Positions 1 to 6,282 of a stretch of 13,292 nt of DNA are shown here, piece by piece. A model generated the notes under the pieces. That model was not told the DNA's origin, made no database searches, and saw only the letters and a program-made list of their open reading frames with translations. A program made the translations under genes and the position numbers. Positions within the stretch are counted from its first letter, which is position 1; the number at the start of each line of letters is the position of its first letter. This stretch comes from CAZOHN01 sp964579325 (GTDB lineage Bacteria; Pseudomonadota; Alphaproteobacteria; Rhodobacterales; Rhodobacteraceae), in the NCBI GenBank assembly GCA_964579325.1, contig CAZOHN010000097.1:1-13292 (forward strand). Reading direction: 5' to 3'.

Positions 1-55
1 GATCTACTTCGTCCGCAACTACATCGCCAAGGGATTTGCCCTTGGACGGGTCTGA
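1..55 (+). CDS. Carbohydrate/glycerol ABC transporter permease, C-terminal end (partial)
   Basis: Only the last 17 codons (from base 2) and the TGA stop at 53-55 are in the window. The readable tail is IYFVRNYIAKGFALGRV, the typical ending of MalG-type inner-membrane permeases (binding-protein-dependent transport, second permease of the pair). The start lies upstream of the window. A DUF2160 gene begins 15 bases downstream and a solute-binding protein follows, so this is most likely the second permease (GlpQ-type) of a glycerol ABC importer. The family follows from the tail and position; the glycerol specificity is inferred from the downstream binding protein and the nearby glycerol kinase. 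Confidence 0.75.
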   Translation, partial: IYFVRNYIAKGFALGRV

Positions 56-70
56 GGGGGGGCGCCGCGC

Positions 71-349
71 ATGAACCTTCAATGGATGGCATGGACGTGG
101 CCGACCGCGATCTTCTTCATCGTGATCGCTTCGCTGCTCGTTACATTCACGATACTCGCGATCAGGTATCCCGAAACGCCGCGGGTCGGCATCCTCAGGA
201 TCGAAACCACCCGCGGCGACCGCCTGTTCATCACGCTCTTGGGCTCGGCCTTCATCAATCTTGCCTGGCTCGGACTGGTCGATGCCTACCAGTGGGCTGC
301 GCTGATCGTTTGCCTTCTTTACGCCGCGGCGGTTTTCCGCTGGGTGTAG
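71..349 (+). CDS. DUF2160 small integral membrane protein of glycerol ABC operon
   Basis: A 92-residue membrane protein with three predicted membrane segments: about residues 10-31 (rich in F, I, V, L), 52-72 and 74-90. It matches the DUF2160 type of small membrane protein, which is recurrently encoded between the permease and the binding protein of GlpSTPQV-like glycerol importers. The start follows a purine-rich GAGGGGG ribosome binding site and lies 15 bases after the permease stop, so the gene is in the same operon. No catalytic motif is visible. It may be an accessory subunit or assembly factor of the transporter, but this is inferred from its position only. The reading frame is intact and of normal length for the family. 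Confidence 0.85.
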   Translation: MNLQWMAWTWPTAIFFIVIASLLVTFTILAIRYPETPRVGILRIETTRGDRLFITLLGSAFINLAWLGLVDAYQWAALIVCLLYAAAVFRWV

Positions 350-360
350 GAAGCTCAGGC

Positions 361-383
361 GCCGGGGGATGAGGAGACCCGGC
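361..383 (+). other. Intercistronic stem-loop before the binding-protein gene
   Basis: GCCGGG (361-366) can pair with CCCGGC (378-383) around an 11-base loop, in the 86-base spacer between the DUF2160 gene and the binding-protein gene. There is no T-run after it, so it is not a convincing terminator. Such structures often sit next to binding-protein genes in ABC operons and can raise the level of that cistron by protecting its mRNA. That role is an inference here. Confidence 0.3.
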
Positions 384-420
384 TGCCTTCGGCACGTTCC
401 TCGAAATACGGTTCGATACA

Positions 421-427
421 GGGAGGA
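421..427 (+). promoter_or_regulatory. Ribosome binding site of the binding-protein gene
   Basis: GGGAGGA lies 8 bases before the ATG at 436. It is a strong Shine-Dalgarno match and fixes this start, which also gives a clean signal peptide. Confidence 0.75.
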
Positions 428-435
428 TACCAACA

Positions 436-2151
436 ATGAATGTTCGTTTCATGTGCAGCACAGCGGCGCTGCTGGTCCTGACGGGGCCTGCGTACGCCGA
501 CATGGAGGCCGCGAGGGCCTTCCTGGACGCCGAGATCGGCGACCTGTCAACCTTGTCCCGGGAGGAGCAGGAGGCAGAGATGCAGTGGTTCGTCGACGCG
601 GCCCAGCCATTCCAGGGCATGGAAATCAAGGTCGTGTCGGAAACCATCACCACGCACGAGTACGAGGCACGCGTCCTCGCTGCCGCCTTCACGGCAATCA
701 CCGGCATCCGGGTCACTCATGACCTGATCGGCGAAGGCGACGTGGTCGAGAAGCTGCAGACCCAGATGCAGACGGGCGAGAACATCTACGACGCCTACAT
801 CAACGACTCGGACCTGATCGGCACCCACTGGCGCTACCAGCAGGTTCGCATCCTCGACGACTGGATGGTCGGCGAGGGCGCGGGCGTGACAAACCCGAAC
901 CTCGACATCGAGGACTTCATCGGTCGGTCGTTCACCACCGCACCGGACGGCAAGCTCTACCAGCTTCCCACCCAGCAGTTCGCCAACCTCTACTGGTTCC
1001 GGTACGACTGGTTCACCGATCCCAAGACCATGGAGGACTTCAAGGCAGCCTATGGGTATGACCTCGGCGTGCCGCTGAACTGGTCCGCCTACGAGGACAT
1101 CGCCGAGTTCTTCACCGGCCGCGACATGTCCTATGCGGGCGGCCCGTCCTCCGGCGTCTATGGCAACATGGACTACGGCAAGAAGGACCCGTCCCTCGGC
1201 TGGCGCTACACCGATGCCTGGATGTCGATGGCCGGCATGGGCGACGTCGGTACGCCCAACGGCATGCCCGTCGACGAATGGGGCATCCGCGTGGACGAGA
1301 ACAGCCGCCCCGTAGGCTCCTGCGTGGCGCGTGGCGGTGCGACGAACGACGCGGCTGCGGTCTATGCCGTGACCAAGGCGATCGAGTGGCTGCAGAAGTT
1401 CACGCCCCCCGAGGCCCAGGGCATGACCTTCGGCGAGGCCGGACCGGTCCCGGCGCAGGGCTCCATCGCCCAGCAGATGTTCTGGTACACCGCCTTCACC
1501 GCCGACATGGTCAAGCCTGGCCTGCCCGTGATGAACGAGGACGGCACGCCCAAGTGGCGCATGGCCCCTTCGCCGCACGGCGCCTATTGGCAGGACGGCA
1601 CCAAGGTCGGTTACCAGGACGCCGGATCGTGGACCCTGATGAAGTCCACTCCGGTCGACCGGGCGCAGGCCGCGTGGCTCTACGCCCAGTTCGTCACCTC
1701 GAAGACGGTCGACGTGAAGAAGTCGCACGTCGGCCTGACCTTCATCCGCGAGTCGACCGTTCAGCACCAGTCCTTCACCGATCGTGCGCCGCAGCTTGGT
1801 GGGTTGGTCGAGTTCTACCGCTCGCCCGCCCGGGTGCAGTGGTCGCCCACCGGGACCAACGTGCCGGACTACCCGCGCCTCGCGCAGCTCTGGTGGCAGA
1901 ACATCGGCGACGCCATGTCGGGGGCGAAGACCCCGCAGGAAGCGCTCGATGCCCTCTGCGCCGAGCAGGAAGCAGTGATGGAGCGCCTCGAGCGTGCCGG
2001 CGTGCAGGGCGACATCGGCCCGCTGATGAACGAGCCGCAGGACCCGCAGGTCTGGCTCGATGCGCCGGGCGCGCCGGTCGCGAAGCTCGAGAACGAGGAT
2101 CCGACGCCTGAAACCATCAGCTATGACGAGCTGATCAAGTCCTGGCAGTGA
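436..2151 (+). CDS. glpV: Glycerol ABC transporter periplasmic solute-binding protein (GlpV-like)
   Basis: A 571-residue extracellular solute-binding protein of family 1 type. The N-terminus is a Sec signal peptide: MNVR, a hydrophobic stretch AALLVLTG, then PAYA with likely cleavage after residue 21 (AYA|D). The mature protein is long (about 550 residues), as in the GlpV subfamily rather than the roughly 400-residue sugar-binding subfamily. The interior contains aromatic-rich ligand-pocket segments (such as YWFRYDWFTDP and QMFWYTAF) and ends in YDELIKSWQ. In the periplasm it should bind glycerol and deliver it to the GlpPQ permeases and GlpST ATPases. The preceding DUF2160 gene and the glycerol kinase 4.1 kb downstream support glycerol as substrate. 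Other small polyols cannot be excluded. The gene is intact, and a sequencing gap begins 20 bases after its stop. Confidence 0.88.
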   Translation: MNVRFMCSTAALLVLTGPAYADMEAARAFLDAEIGDLSTLSREEQEAEMQWFVDAAQPFQGMEIKVVSETITTHEYEARVLAAAFTAITGIRVTHDLIGEGDVVEKLQTQMQTGENIYDAYINDSDLIGTHWRYQQVRILDDWMVGEGAGVTNPNLDIEDFIGRSFTTAPDGKLYQLPTQQFANLYWFRYDWFTDPKTMEDFKAAYGYDLGVPLNWSAYEDIAEFFTGRDMSYAGGPSSGVYGNMDYGKKDPSLGWRYTDAWMSMAGMGDVGTPNGMPVDEWGIRVDENSRPVGSCVARGGATNDAAAVYAVTKAIEWLQKFTPPEAQGMTFGEAGPVPAQGSIAQQMFWYTAFTADMVKPGLPVMNEDGTPKWRMAPSPHGAYWQDGTKVGYQDAGSWTLMKSTPVDRAQAAWLYAQFVTSKTVDVKKSHVGLTFIRESTVQHQSFTDRAPQLGGLVEFYRSPARVQWSPTGTNVPDYPRLAQLWWQNIGDAMSGAKTPQEALDALCAEQEAVMERLERAGVQGDIGPLMNEPQDPQVWLDAPGAPVAKLENEDPTPETISYDELIKSWQ

Positions 2152-2171
2152 TCGACTGAGAGAGTGTCTTT

Positions 2172-2181
2172 NNNNNNNNNN
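2172..2181. other. Run of 10 N: assembly or scaffold gap
   Basis: Ten undetermined bases follow a short T-run shortly after the binding-protein stop. A fixed run of ten often marks a join of unknown true length, so the distance, and possibly the order, between the glycerol transporter and the following block is uncertain. Confidence 0.95.
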
Positions 2182-2562
2182 AATGCTCGCGCCCGTTTGC
2201 TTTGCTCGTGCATGTGACCGGGCCCGCCCATCATGCGCTGCGACGGGGTCGCCCAGGGGGCTGCCGCAGCGACCCGGTGAGCAGCCCGCTTGCCGCTGGG
2301 GCGCGGGGTGTAGCCGGCCAGCGGAACCGAGGCTCCGGAATGGACCCAGGCCGGGACGCTTCGTGGCGGACCGCGGGTGGATCGAAGGGGAGCTCTCCCG
2401 CTCGCGATCCCGGTAGTTCGGTTGCATCCGGCCATGCACAAGGATTCCGCGGCGCTCATCGGTCATTGGCAGGTGGCGGCCCGAGAGGCTGCGACCGAGC
2501 CGGAGGCGAACGGACCTTACGCGATTGTTCGGGAGGGTGTCGTGTGTGTCGCTGCGACCTTC
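2182..2562. other. Stretch without a recognisable gene
   Basis: About 380 bases lie between the N-run and the stop codon of the VTT-like gene on the other strand. Open frames exist on both strands, but they encode arginine- and glycine-rich products without domains, hydrophobic cores or good ribosome binding sites, as expected by chance in high-GC DNA. No tRNA, no clear terminator and no insertion-sequence end was seen. It could be a decayed remnant or a misjoined contig end. Confidence 0.5.
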
Positions 2563-3276
2563 TCACTCGAGAAACGCGCCAAGGTCCAAACCGAACGCCC
2601 AGACCGCAAGGGGCATGGGTGCAACGGCGAGCAGGATGGTGACGGCCGTCTGGGCCGGCCGGAACAGCCTGCTGAGCCCCGCAGTGAACAGGATGCCGCC
2701 ACCACCTCCGACGATGGCGTTGCCGGGCAGGTTCACGAGGGCAGCGATCAGGACGTACCGGTAGCGCGTCGCGATGGGCCGCAGCCAGGCTGGCGCCCTG
2801 TCGCGCAGGGCGGACAGGCGCTGCTCCCGGCTCAGCGGTTCGATCGACTCGAGCAGTCTGCAGGCTCGGGTAAGTCGCAGCTCCTCGAACAGGCGGCGTA
2901 GGCGCAGGTACGGCACCCATTCGCCAAAGGCGTAGGAAATGCAAAGACCCGTCACGGTGGAGAGGTAGATCAGCGGGGCGATCCATGAACCCTCCATCAC
3001 CATCAGCGACAGGCCGATTTCGACGCCGGGAACAAAGGGCACCGCGATGAGCAGCGCGTAGGCCAGGAGGAAGCCGGCCAGCATGCCGACCCTCAGGCGA
3101 TCGTCCTCGAAAAGTTCAAGACCGGAAACCCAACCCATGAGCAGGTGCATGACCCAGGCGACCAGCAGGACCGCGCCGAGCCTGAGGCCCAACCGACAGA
3201 TGGCACCGCACCTGGTCAGCAGGGTACTTTTCCGGGCATCACCGGCCATACGTTTCGCTTCGGAGGGCGACGACAT
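2563..3276 (-). CDS. VTT/DedA-like (SNARE-associated-type) multi-pass membrane protein
   Basis: A 237-residue inner-membrane protein. Hydrophobic segments lie near residues 33-52, 62-82, 86-118 and 175-231. Two stretches resemble the paired re-entrant motifs of VTT-domain proteins: PFVPGVEIGLSLM (80-92) and NLPGNAIVGGGGGI (182-195). Between them is a charged cytoplasmic-like region (120-170) rich in Arg, Glu and Leu. Proteins of this superfamily (DedA, TVP38/TMEM64) act in lipid or undecaprenyl-phosphate flipping and envelope homeostasis; which role applies here cannot be read from the sequence. The start is uncertain: the ATG at 3276 and the one at 3249 both lack a strong ribosome binding site. 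The gene is on the same strand as the DUF3179 cassette but separated from it by about 470 bases, so co-transcription is doubtful. Confidence 0.65.
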   Translation of the reverse strand: MSSPSEAKRMAGDARKSTLLTRCGAICRLGLRLGAVLLVAWVMHLLMGWVSGLELFEDDRLRVGMLAGFLLAYALLIAVPFVPGVEIGLSLMVMEGSWIAPLIYLSTVTGLCISYAFGEWVPYLRLRRLFEELRLTRACRLLESIEPLSREQRLSALRDRAPAWLRPIATRYRYVLIAALVNLPGNAIVGGGGGILFTAGLSRLFRPAQTAVTILLAVAPMPLAVWAFGLDLGAFLE

Positions 3277-3746
3277 GCTGGTGCGGCCCGCGCCGGTCCC
3301 GGACTTCGGCGCCGCAAGGTTGTGGGAGCCTTCTCATGGGGGCCCTCGATCTGATGGCTGCGAACGCGGAATCGCTGCCTTCCTGACACGGCAGGCCGGT
3401 CTTCGAAGCGATAGGGCCAATCCGCACGGCGCCCTGCATGCCAAAGCCTCCAAGATCCGTCGTCCGCCATATCCTGCCTTGGTAGAGTGGGAAGGGCCGG
3501 GGCGATACCTCGGCTTGGTGTCCGGGCCAAAGGTGTCACGGCCATGTGATTGCATTGTCGGCGGAAACCGTCACGCCGCCTACGGAAGTCGGTTTGCGGC
3601 AGACGGCGGACCCTGAACACCGACCTGCGTGAACCGACGTTCGATCCGCCCGCTCCAATTCGTGCGCACCCGGCCATCAGCCCTTGCGACCTGACCAAAT
3701 GTGAATGGCGCTCGGGGGAGCGCCGCGCGACGGACTGCGTGCCGGA
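3277..3746. other. Gene-poor spacer between two minus-strand membrane-protein genes
   Basis: About 470 bases contain no convincing gene. Frames on both strands yield Arg/Pro-rich products without domains. One minus-strand frame (3239-3439) gives a 66-residue product of more natural composition, but it overlaps the start of the VTT-like gene and has no recognised family. A probable terminator hairpin for the upstream cassette lies at 3707-3724. The rest presumably holds the promoter of the VTT-like gene, which I cannot place. Confidence 0.5.
3707..3724 (-). terminator. Candidate terminator of the DUF3179-DoxX-membrane protein cassette
   Basis: A perfect 7-bp stem (GGCGCTC / GAGCGCC) with a 4-base loop lies 22 bases past the stop of the 130-residue membrane protein gene. 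On the minus strand it is followed by ATTCACATTTGG, a modestly T-rich tract. Position and symmetry fit an intrinsic terminator, but the T-run is weak. Confidence 0.45.
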
Positions 3747-4139
3747 TCAAGCCGGCTGGGCAAGACCAATGCGCGAGGCGAGGGATGCCAACATCACCTG
3801 AGCCGACCCCGTGCCGAAGTGCCAGCCGAAGTACCAGAGTCGCCCAGCAAGTTGGTCTTCGGCGTAGGATGCAGCGAATGCCGCCTTGCCGAAATGCGCC
3901 GCAAGGCCGGAAGCGGTCAGCACCGCCGTCGCGGCGAGCGCCAGGAATACAGGGCCGATCCCGGCGAACCGGAGCAGCGCGTAGCATATCAACCCGCCAA
4001 GGGTGCCGAGAATCCCGGCCTGCCGGGCCCAGAACGGATGGGCGCCGAATGTTTCCGGCAGGCCGATCAGTGCGAGAACCCCTAAACAAAGTCCGAGTCC
4101 TGCGGCGCGTCCGATTTCGGTTCGATGCAACCTGATCAT
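3747..4139 (-). CDS. Hypothetical 130-residue membrane protein
   Basis: Not assigned to a family. Residues 12-30 (LGLCLGVLALIGLPETF region), 40-60 and 61-82 are hydrophobic helices, and a fourth weaker amphipathic helix may lie near 108-126. The segment GRLWYFGWHFGTGSAQ (99-114) is aromatic and rich in Gly and His. The ATG at 4139 overlaps the stop of the DoxX-like gene in an ATGA arrangement, and AGAGGTG about 9 bases upstream is a fair ribosome binding site, so the two are probably translationally coupled. The frame stays open upstream of this ATG, but the extension is Arg-rich and unlikely to be coding. The gene is the last of a three-gene cassette and is followed by a hairpin. A role alongside DoxX in the membrane is an inference. 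Confidence 0.65.
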   Translation of the reverse strand: MIRLHRTEIGRAAGLGLCLGVLALIGLPETFGAHPFWARQAGILGTLGGLICYALLRFAGIGPVFLALAATAVLTASGLAAHFGKAAFAASYAEDQLAGRLWYFGWHFGTGSAQVMLASLASRIGLAQPA

Positions 4140-4837
4140 GTTTGCCCGCACCTCTTGTCTTGCTTGCTCCCGGGTGTGTGACGCAGCGACGGGTTGTTCC
4201 CGCCTCGGTTGCCTCCGGCCTGGTCCTGACCAATGTCCGCACATTCCTCTCCCACCCGATCGACCACCGTTTCGGTCGCCCGGTGCCTCCATTGTTGCCC
4301 CCTTCGGTGCCGGCGCCTGGCGGATGCGCGCCGAAGTCGTTCGACGAGCGCATCGATCGAGATCGGTCCCGCACCGTTCACGGCAATCGGCAGCAGCACG
4401 AGCGACCACAAGAGCACCTGATCCGGAGCGGGGTCGAAAGGATCGGCGTCGAACAGCGCACCCTTCCCGGCGAACTGACCGTGCACTTCGGCAGCGCACC
4501 AGAGATGCGTGATCAGAAGTACGGCAGCGCCACGACCGAAGAGTCCGATGACGACGAGAACAGGCAGCACCAGTTGCGTCAGCGTCATCCCCAGAGCGAA
4601 CAGGTGCTGCGCCGCAGACGGTTCTGCGCCCAGCAGCAGCACCTCGGGTGTGAACGAAGCATAGGCGCCAAGGCTCAACGGCCAGAGGCCAGCGGGAGGG
4701 CCGACGGACAGCGGCAGTCCGGCAATCTTGGTGATTCCGTCGAACGCGAACCACGGCATCAGGACGACACCGAACCCCGCCCGCACCGCCAGCAGCATCG
4801 CGGACTGCATTGCCGTCGGGACCGGTCCCCCCGTCAT
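4136..4837 (-). CDS. DoxX-like membrane protein with unusual hydrophilic C-terminal tail
   Basis: A 233-residue protein whose first 165 residues fit the DoxX family: an N-terminal helix with RAGFGVVLMPWFAFDGITKIAG (19-40), a second helix with FALGMTLTQLVLPVLVVIGLF (80-100), then GRGAAVLLITHLW and a last helix VLLWSLVLLPIAVNGAGPISID (141-162). The ending NGAGPISID is typical of DoxX proteins. DoxX-type proteins are four-helix membrane proteins, some of them subunits of thiosulfate:quinone oxidoreductase or partners in redox-stress complexes. The start at 4837 follows GAGGG, which overlaps the stop of the DUF3179 gene, leaving a 13-base gap. Residues 166-233 form an Arg/Gly/Gln-rich tail not expected in the family. 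It could be genuine, or it could mark a lost stop or a frameshift, although its stop overlaps the next start (ATGA). Confidence 0.75.
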   Translation of the reverse strand: MTGGPVPTAMQSAMLLAVRAGFGVVLMPWFAFDGITKIAGLPLSVGPPAGLWPLSLGAYASFTPEVLLLGAEPSAAQHLFALGMTLTQLVLPVLVVIGLFGRGAAVLLITHLWCAAEVHGQFAGKGALFDADPFDPAPDQVLLWSLVLLPIAVNGAGPISIDALVERLRRASARRRHRRGQQWRHRATETVVDRVGEECADIGQDQAGGNRGGNNPSLRHTPGSKQDKRCGQT

Positions 4838-4847
4838 TGCGACGGTG

Positions 4848-4852
4848 CCCTC
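4848..4852 (-). promoter_or_regulatory. Ribosome binding site of the DoxX-like gene, overlapping the DUF3179 stop
   Basis: On the minus strand the stop of the DUF3179 gene and the Shine-Dalgarno of the next gene share bases (TGAGGG), 10 bases before the ATG at 4837. This decides the DoxX start over upstream in-frame ATGs and indicates translational coupling. Confidence 0.6.
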
Positions 4853-5846
4853 AATTGCCAAGCATCCAGTGTCCATTGGGGTGAAACGCATGGAAGGCAA
4901 AGGCAAAGGGGATATCATGCGCGACATCGCGGCCCTGTCCATCGCGCACCCGGACATTACCCACCTCGCGGCCCCGGCCGATTTCGGTCGTGTCGAGGGC
5001 CGAAGCTTGACCTTCGGTCCAGTTCAGCACGACACCCGCCTCCTCGATCCGCCCTTCGCGGCGCAGCCGCGCGAGGGGCCACGCCCGGTCGCCTACCCGC
5101 ACGACCCGTTCCAGAGGCTCGATGCCATGCGGCGGGTTCTCTCCGGAGTACAGGAAGGGGCGAGTGGTATCATAAGAGCGGTACGGGTTGGTGCCGTAGG
5201 CGCGGCGCCAATCCGGTTCGTCCATCACCAGTCCGTCGGGATGCGTTGCACGGAACACCGCCCAGCTTTCCATCCATGCCGGTAACTGGCGCAGTTCGCG
5301 CCCGGCCATGCGTCCGACTACCGCTTCCCCCACGGCCTGCTGCCACCAGCTCTCGGTCTGGTGGTCGTACATTATCATGTCGGAGTGGCGCAGCAGTCCC
5401 GAGACGCCGAAGGTGAAGGTCTGGCCGGCAAGGCGCGCATCGAACACCATGCCGGTGTTGCAGAGCGGGCAGAAGGTGACCGCGACGGGTTGCCCGTCGA
5501 TCATGTCGTTCACGATTTCATGCCACATCAGGTAGCGGATCGGATAGGCGCGGGCGGGGCCGCTCGCAGGCTGGTAGGTCATCACTGGCTCACGCGGATC
5601 GAGCCCGGCCTTTCCCGATGCCGGGCCGAAAGTCGGGTCGAGGATCGCCGGGATCCCGTCGCGCGGTGGCCCGCCGGACATCACCTCCGAAAGATCGATG
5701 TTGACCTTGGAGAAATCGGTATTGGGCCAGTCGCGCGCAAACTGGTTGGCTTGCGCCCACGCGATGGAACCCGTCAGGAGAAACCCGGCGGAGGCAAGCG
5801 GCAGGGTGTTCAGCATCTCCCGGCGGGAAAGGGCTCTGGGGGGCAT
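4851..5846 (-). CDS. Tat-exported DUF3179 domain-containing protein
   Basis: A 331-residue protein. The N-terminus has a twin-arginine motif SRREML (7-12), then a hydrophobic core ending in SIAWA, with likely cleavage after residue 31, so export in folded form to the periplasm by Tat is predicted. The mature part is a full DUF3179 domain: VTFCPLCNTGMVF (123-135) with the family's Cys-x-x-Cys (C126, C129), GLLRHSDMIMYD (150-161), ESWWQQ (165-170) and the C-terminal FAFHAFHP (316-323). The biochemical function of DUF3179 is not established. The conserved Cys pair, His and Asp residues and Tat export are compatible with a metal- or cofactor-binding protein. The start at 5846 is chosen because GAGGA precedes it by 7 bases; the ATGs at 5882 and 5876 would extend beyond the Tat motif. 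It is first of a three-gene cassette. Confidence 0.88.
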   Translation of the reverse strand: MPPRALSRREMLNTLPLASAGFLLTGSIAWAQANQFARDWPNTDFSKVNIDLSEVMSGGPPRDGIPAILDPTFGPASGKAGLDPREPVMTYQPASGPARAYPIRYLMWHEIVNDMIDGQPVAVTFCPLCNTGMVFDARLAGQTFTFGVSGLLRHSDMIMYDHQTESWWQQAVGEAVVGRMAGRELRQLPAWMESWAVFRATHPDGLVMDEPDWRRAYGTNPYRSYDTTRPFLYSGENPPHGIEPLERVVRVGDRAWPLARLRREGRIEEAGVVLNWTEGQASALDTTEIGRGREVGNVRVRDGQGRDVAHDIPFAFAFHAFHPNGHWMLGN

Positions 5847-6282
5847 CGGCGTGTCCTCATTCGAGTGCGAGTCCATGGACAAGTCGCGTGGCGCGGGCGG
5901 ATGTTACACCGCTCGCCGAACCGTGACCGCCACGATGCCGCCCGTCGGCGCTGTCCTGCGGGGCCGGAAGCGCGCAGGAACGCTTCGTGGCGCGTCCCAC
6001 CCGGGAGCTCGGCTGCTGCGATTCCCACTGCCGTGCCACCGGTCGGCCGGTTGGTCTGGTGCAAAGTCTCGGGCCCGGGCTTCGGCTGCGCCGGACCAAG
6101 AATTGCGGCCGCCACCCAAAGGGGTACCGGGAGGATGGAACTGCACGCCTCTCGTGGTCCCCGATCTGCCCCGAGAATGGTTGATTTTTCTTCAGACCCA
6201 CCGGAAGAAGGGCATGGACTCAATTCCTTGCCCGCTCGTCCGCCACTGACGATCGGGTGCCTGAAGCCCCGGGAGGCCGACC
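5847..6282. promoter_or_regulatory. Divergent intergenic region between the DUF3179 cassette and glpK
   Basis: This 436-base region separates divergently transcribed genes and must hold both promoters. I cannot place -35/-10 boxes with confidence. A GAGGA ribosome binding site for the DUF3179 gene is at 5854-5858. A short inverted repeat (ACCGG-TCGG-CCGGT, 6038-6051) could be an operator but is short enough to be chance. The stretch near 6181-6193 is unusually T-rich for this DNA. No small gene was recognised. Confidence 0.45.
6271..6276 (+). promoter_or_regulatory. Ribosome binding site deciding the TTG start of glpK
   Basis: GGGAGG is placed 6 bases before TTG at 6283. The encoded start places the conserved DQGTTSSR loop at residues 8-15, as in other glycerol kinases, so the non-ATG start is preferred. 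Confidence 0.7.

Noticed and set aside
547..2466. 639-codon open frame on the minus strand opposite the binding-protein gene
   Set aside because: It runs antisense to a well-supported gene, spans the N-run, and is Arg/Gly/His-rich without domains: a high-GC shadow.
2182..2642. Plus-strand open frames after the N-run as a small novel gene
   Set aside because: No ribosome binding site, Arg/Gly-rich composition, and overlap with the end of the VTT-like gene.
4140..4754. N-terminal extension of the 130-residue membrane protein to an earlier start
   Set aside because: The extension lies out of frame within the DoxX-like gene and is Arg-rich. The ATG at 4139 has a ribosome binding site and an ATGA overlap.
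4142..5416. 424-codon plus-strand frame opposite the DoxX-like and DUF3179 genes
   Set aside because: The product is Arg/Pro/His-rich with no hydrophobic core or motif, while the opposite strand has clear family motifs.
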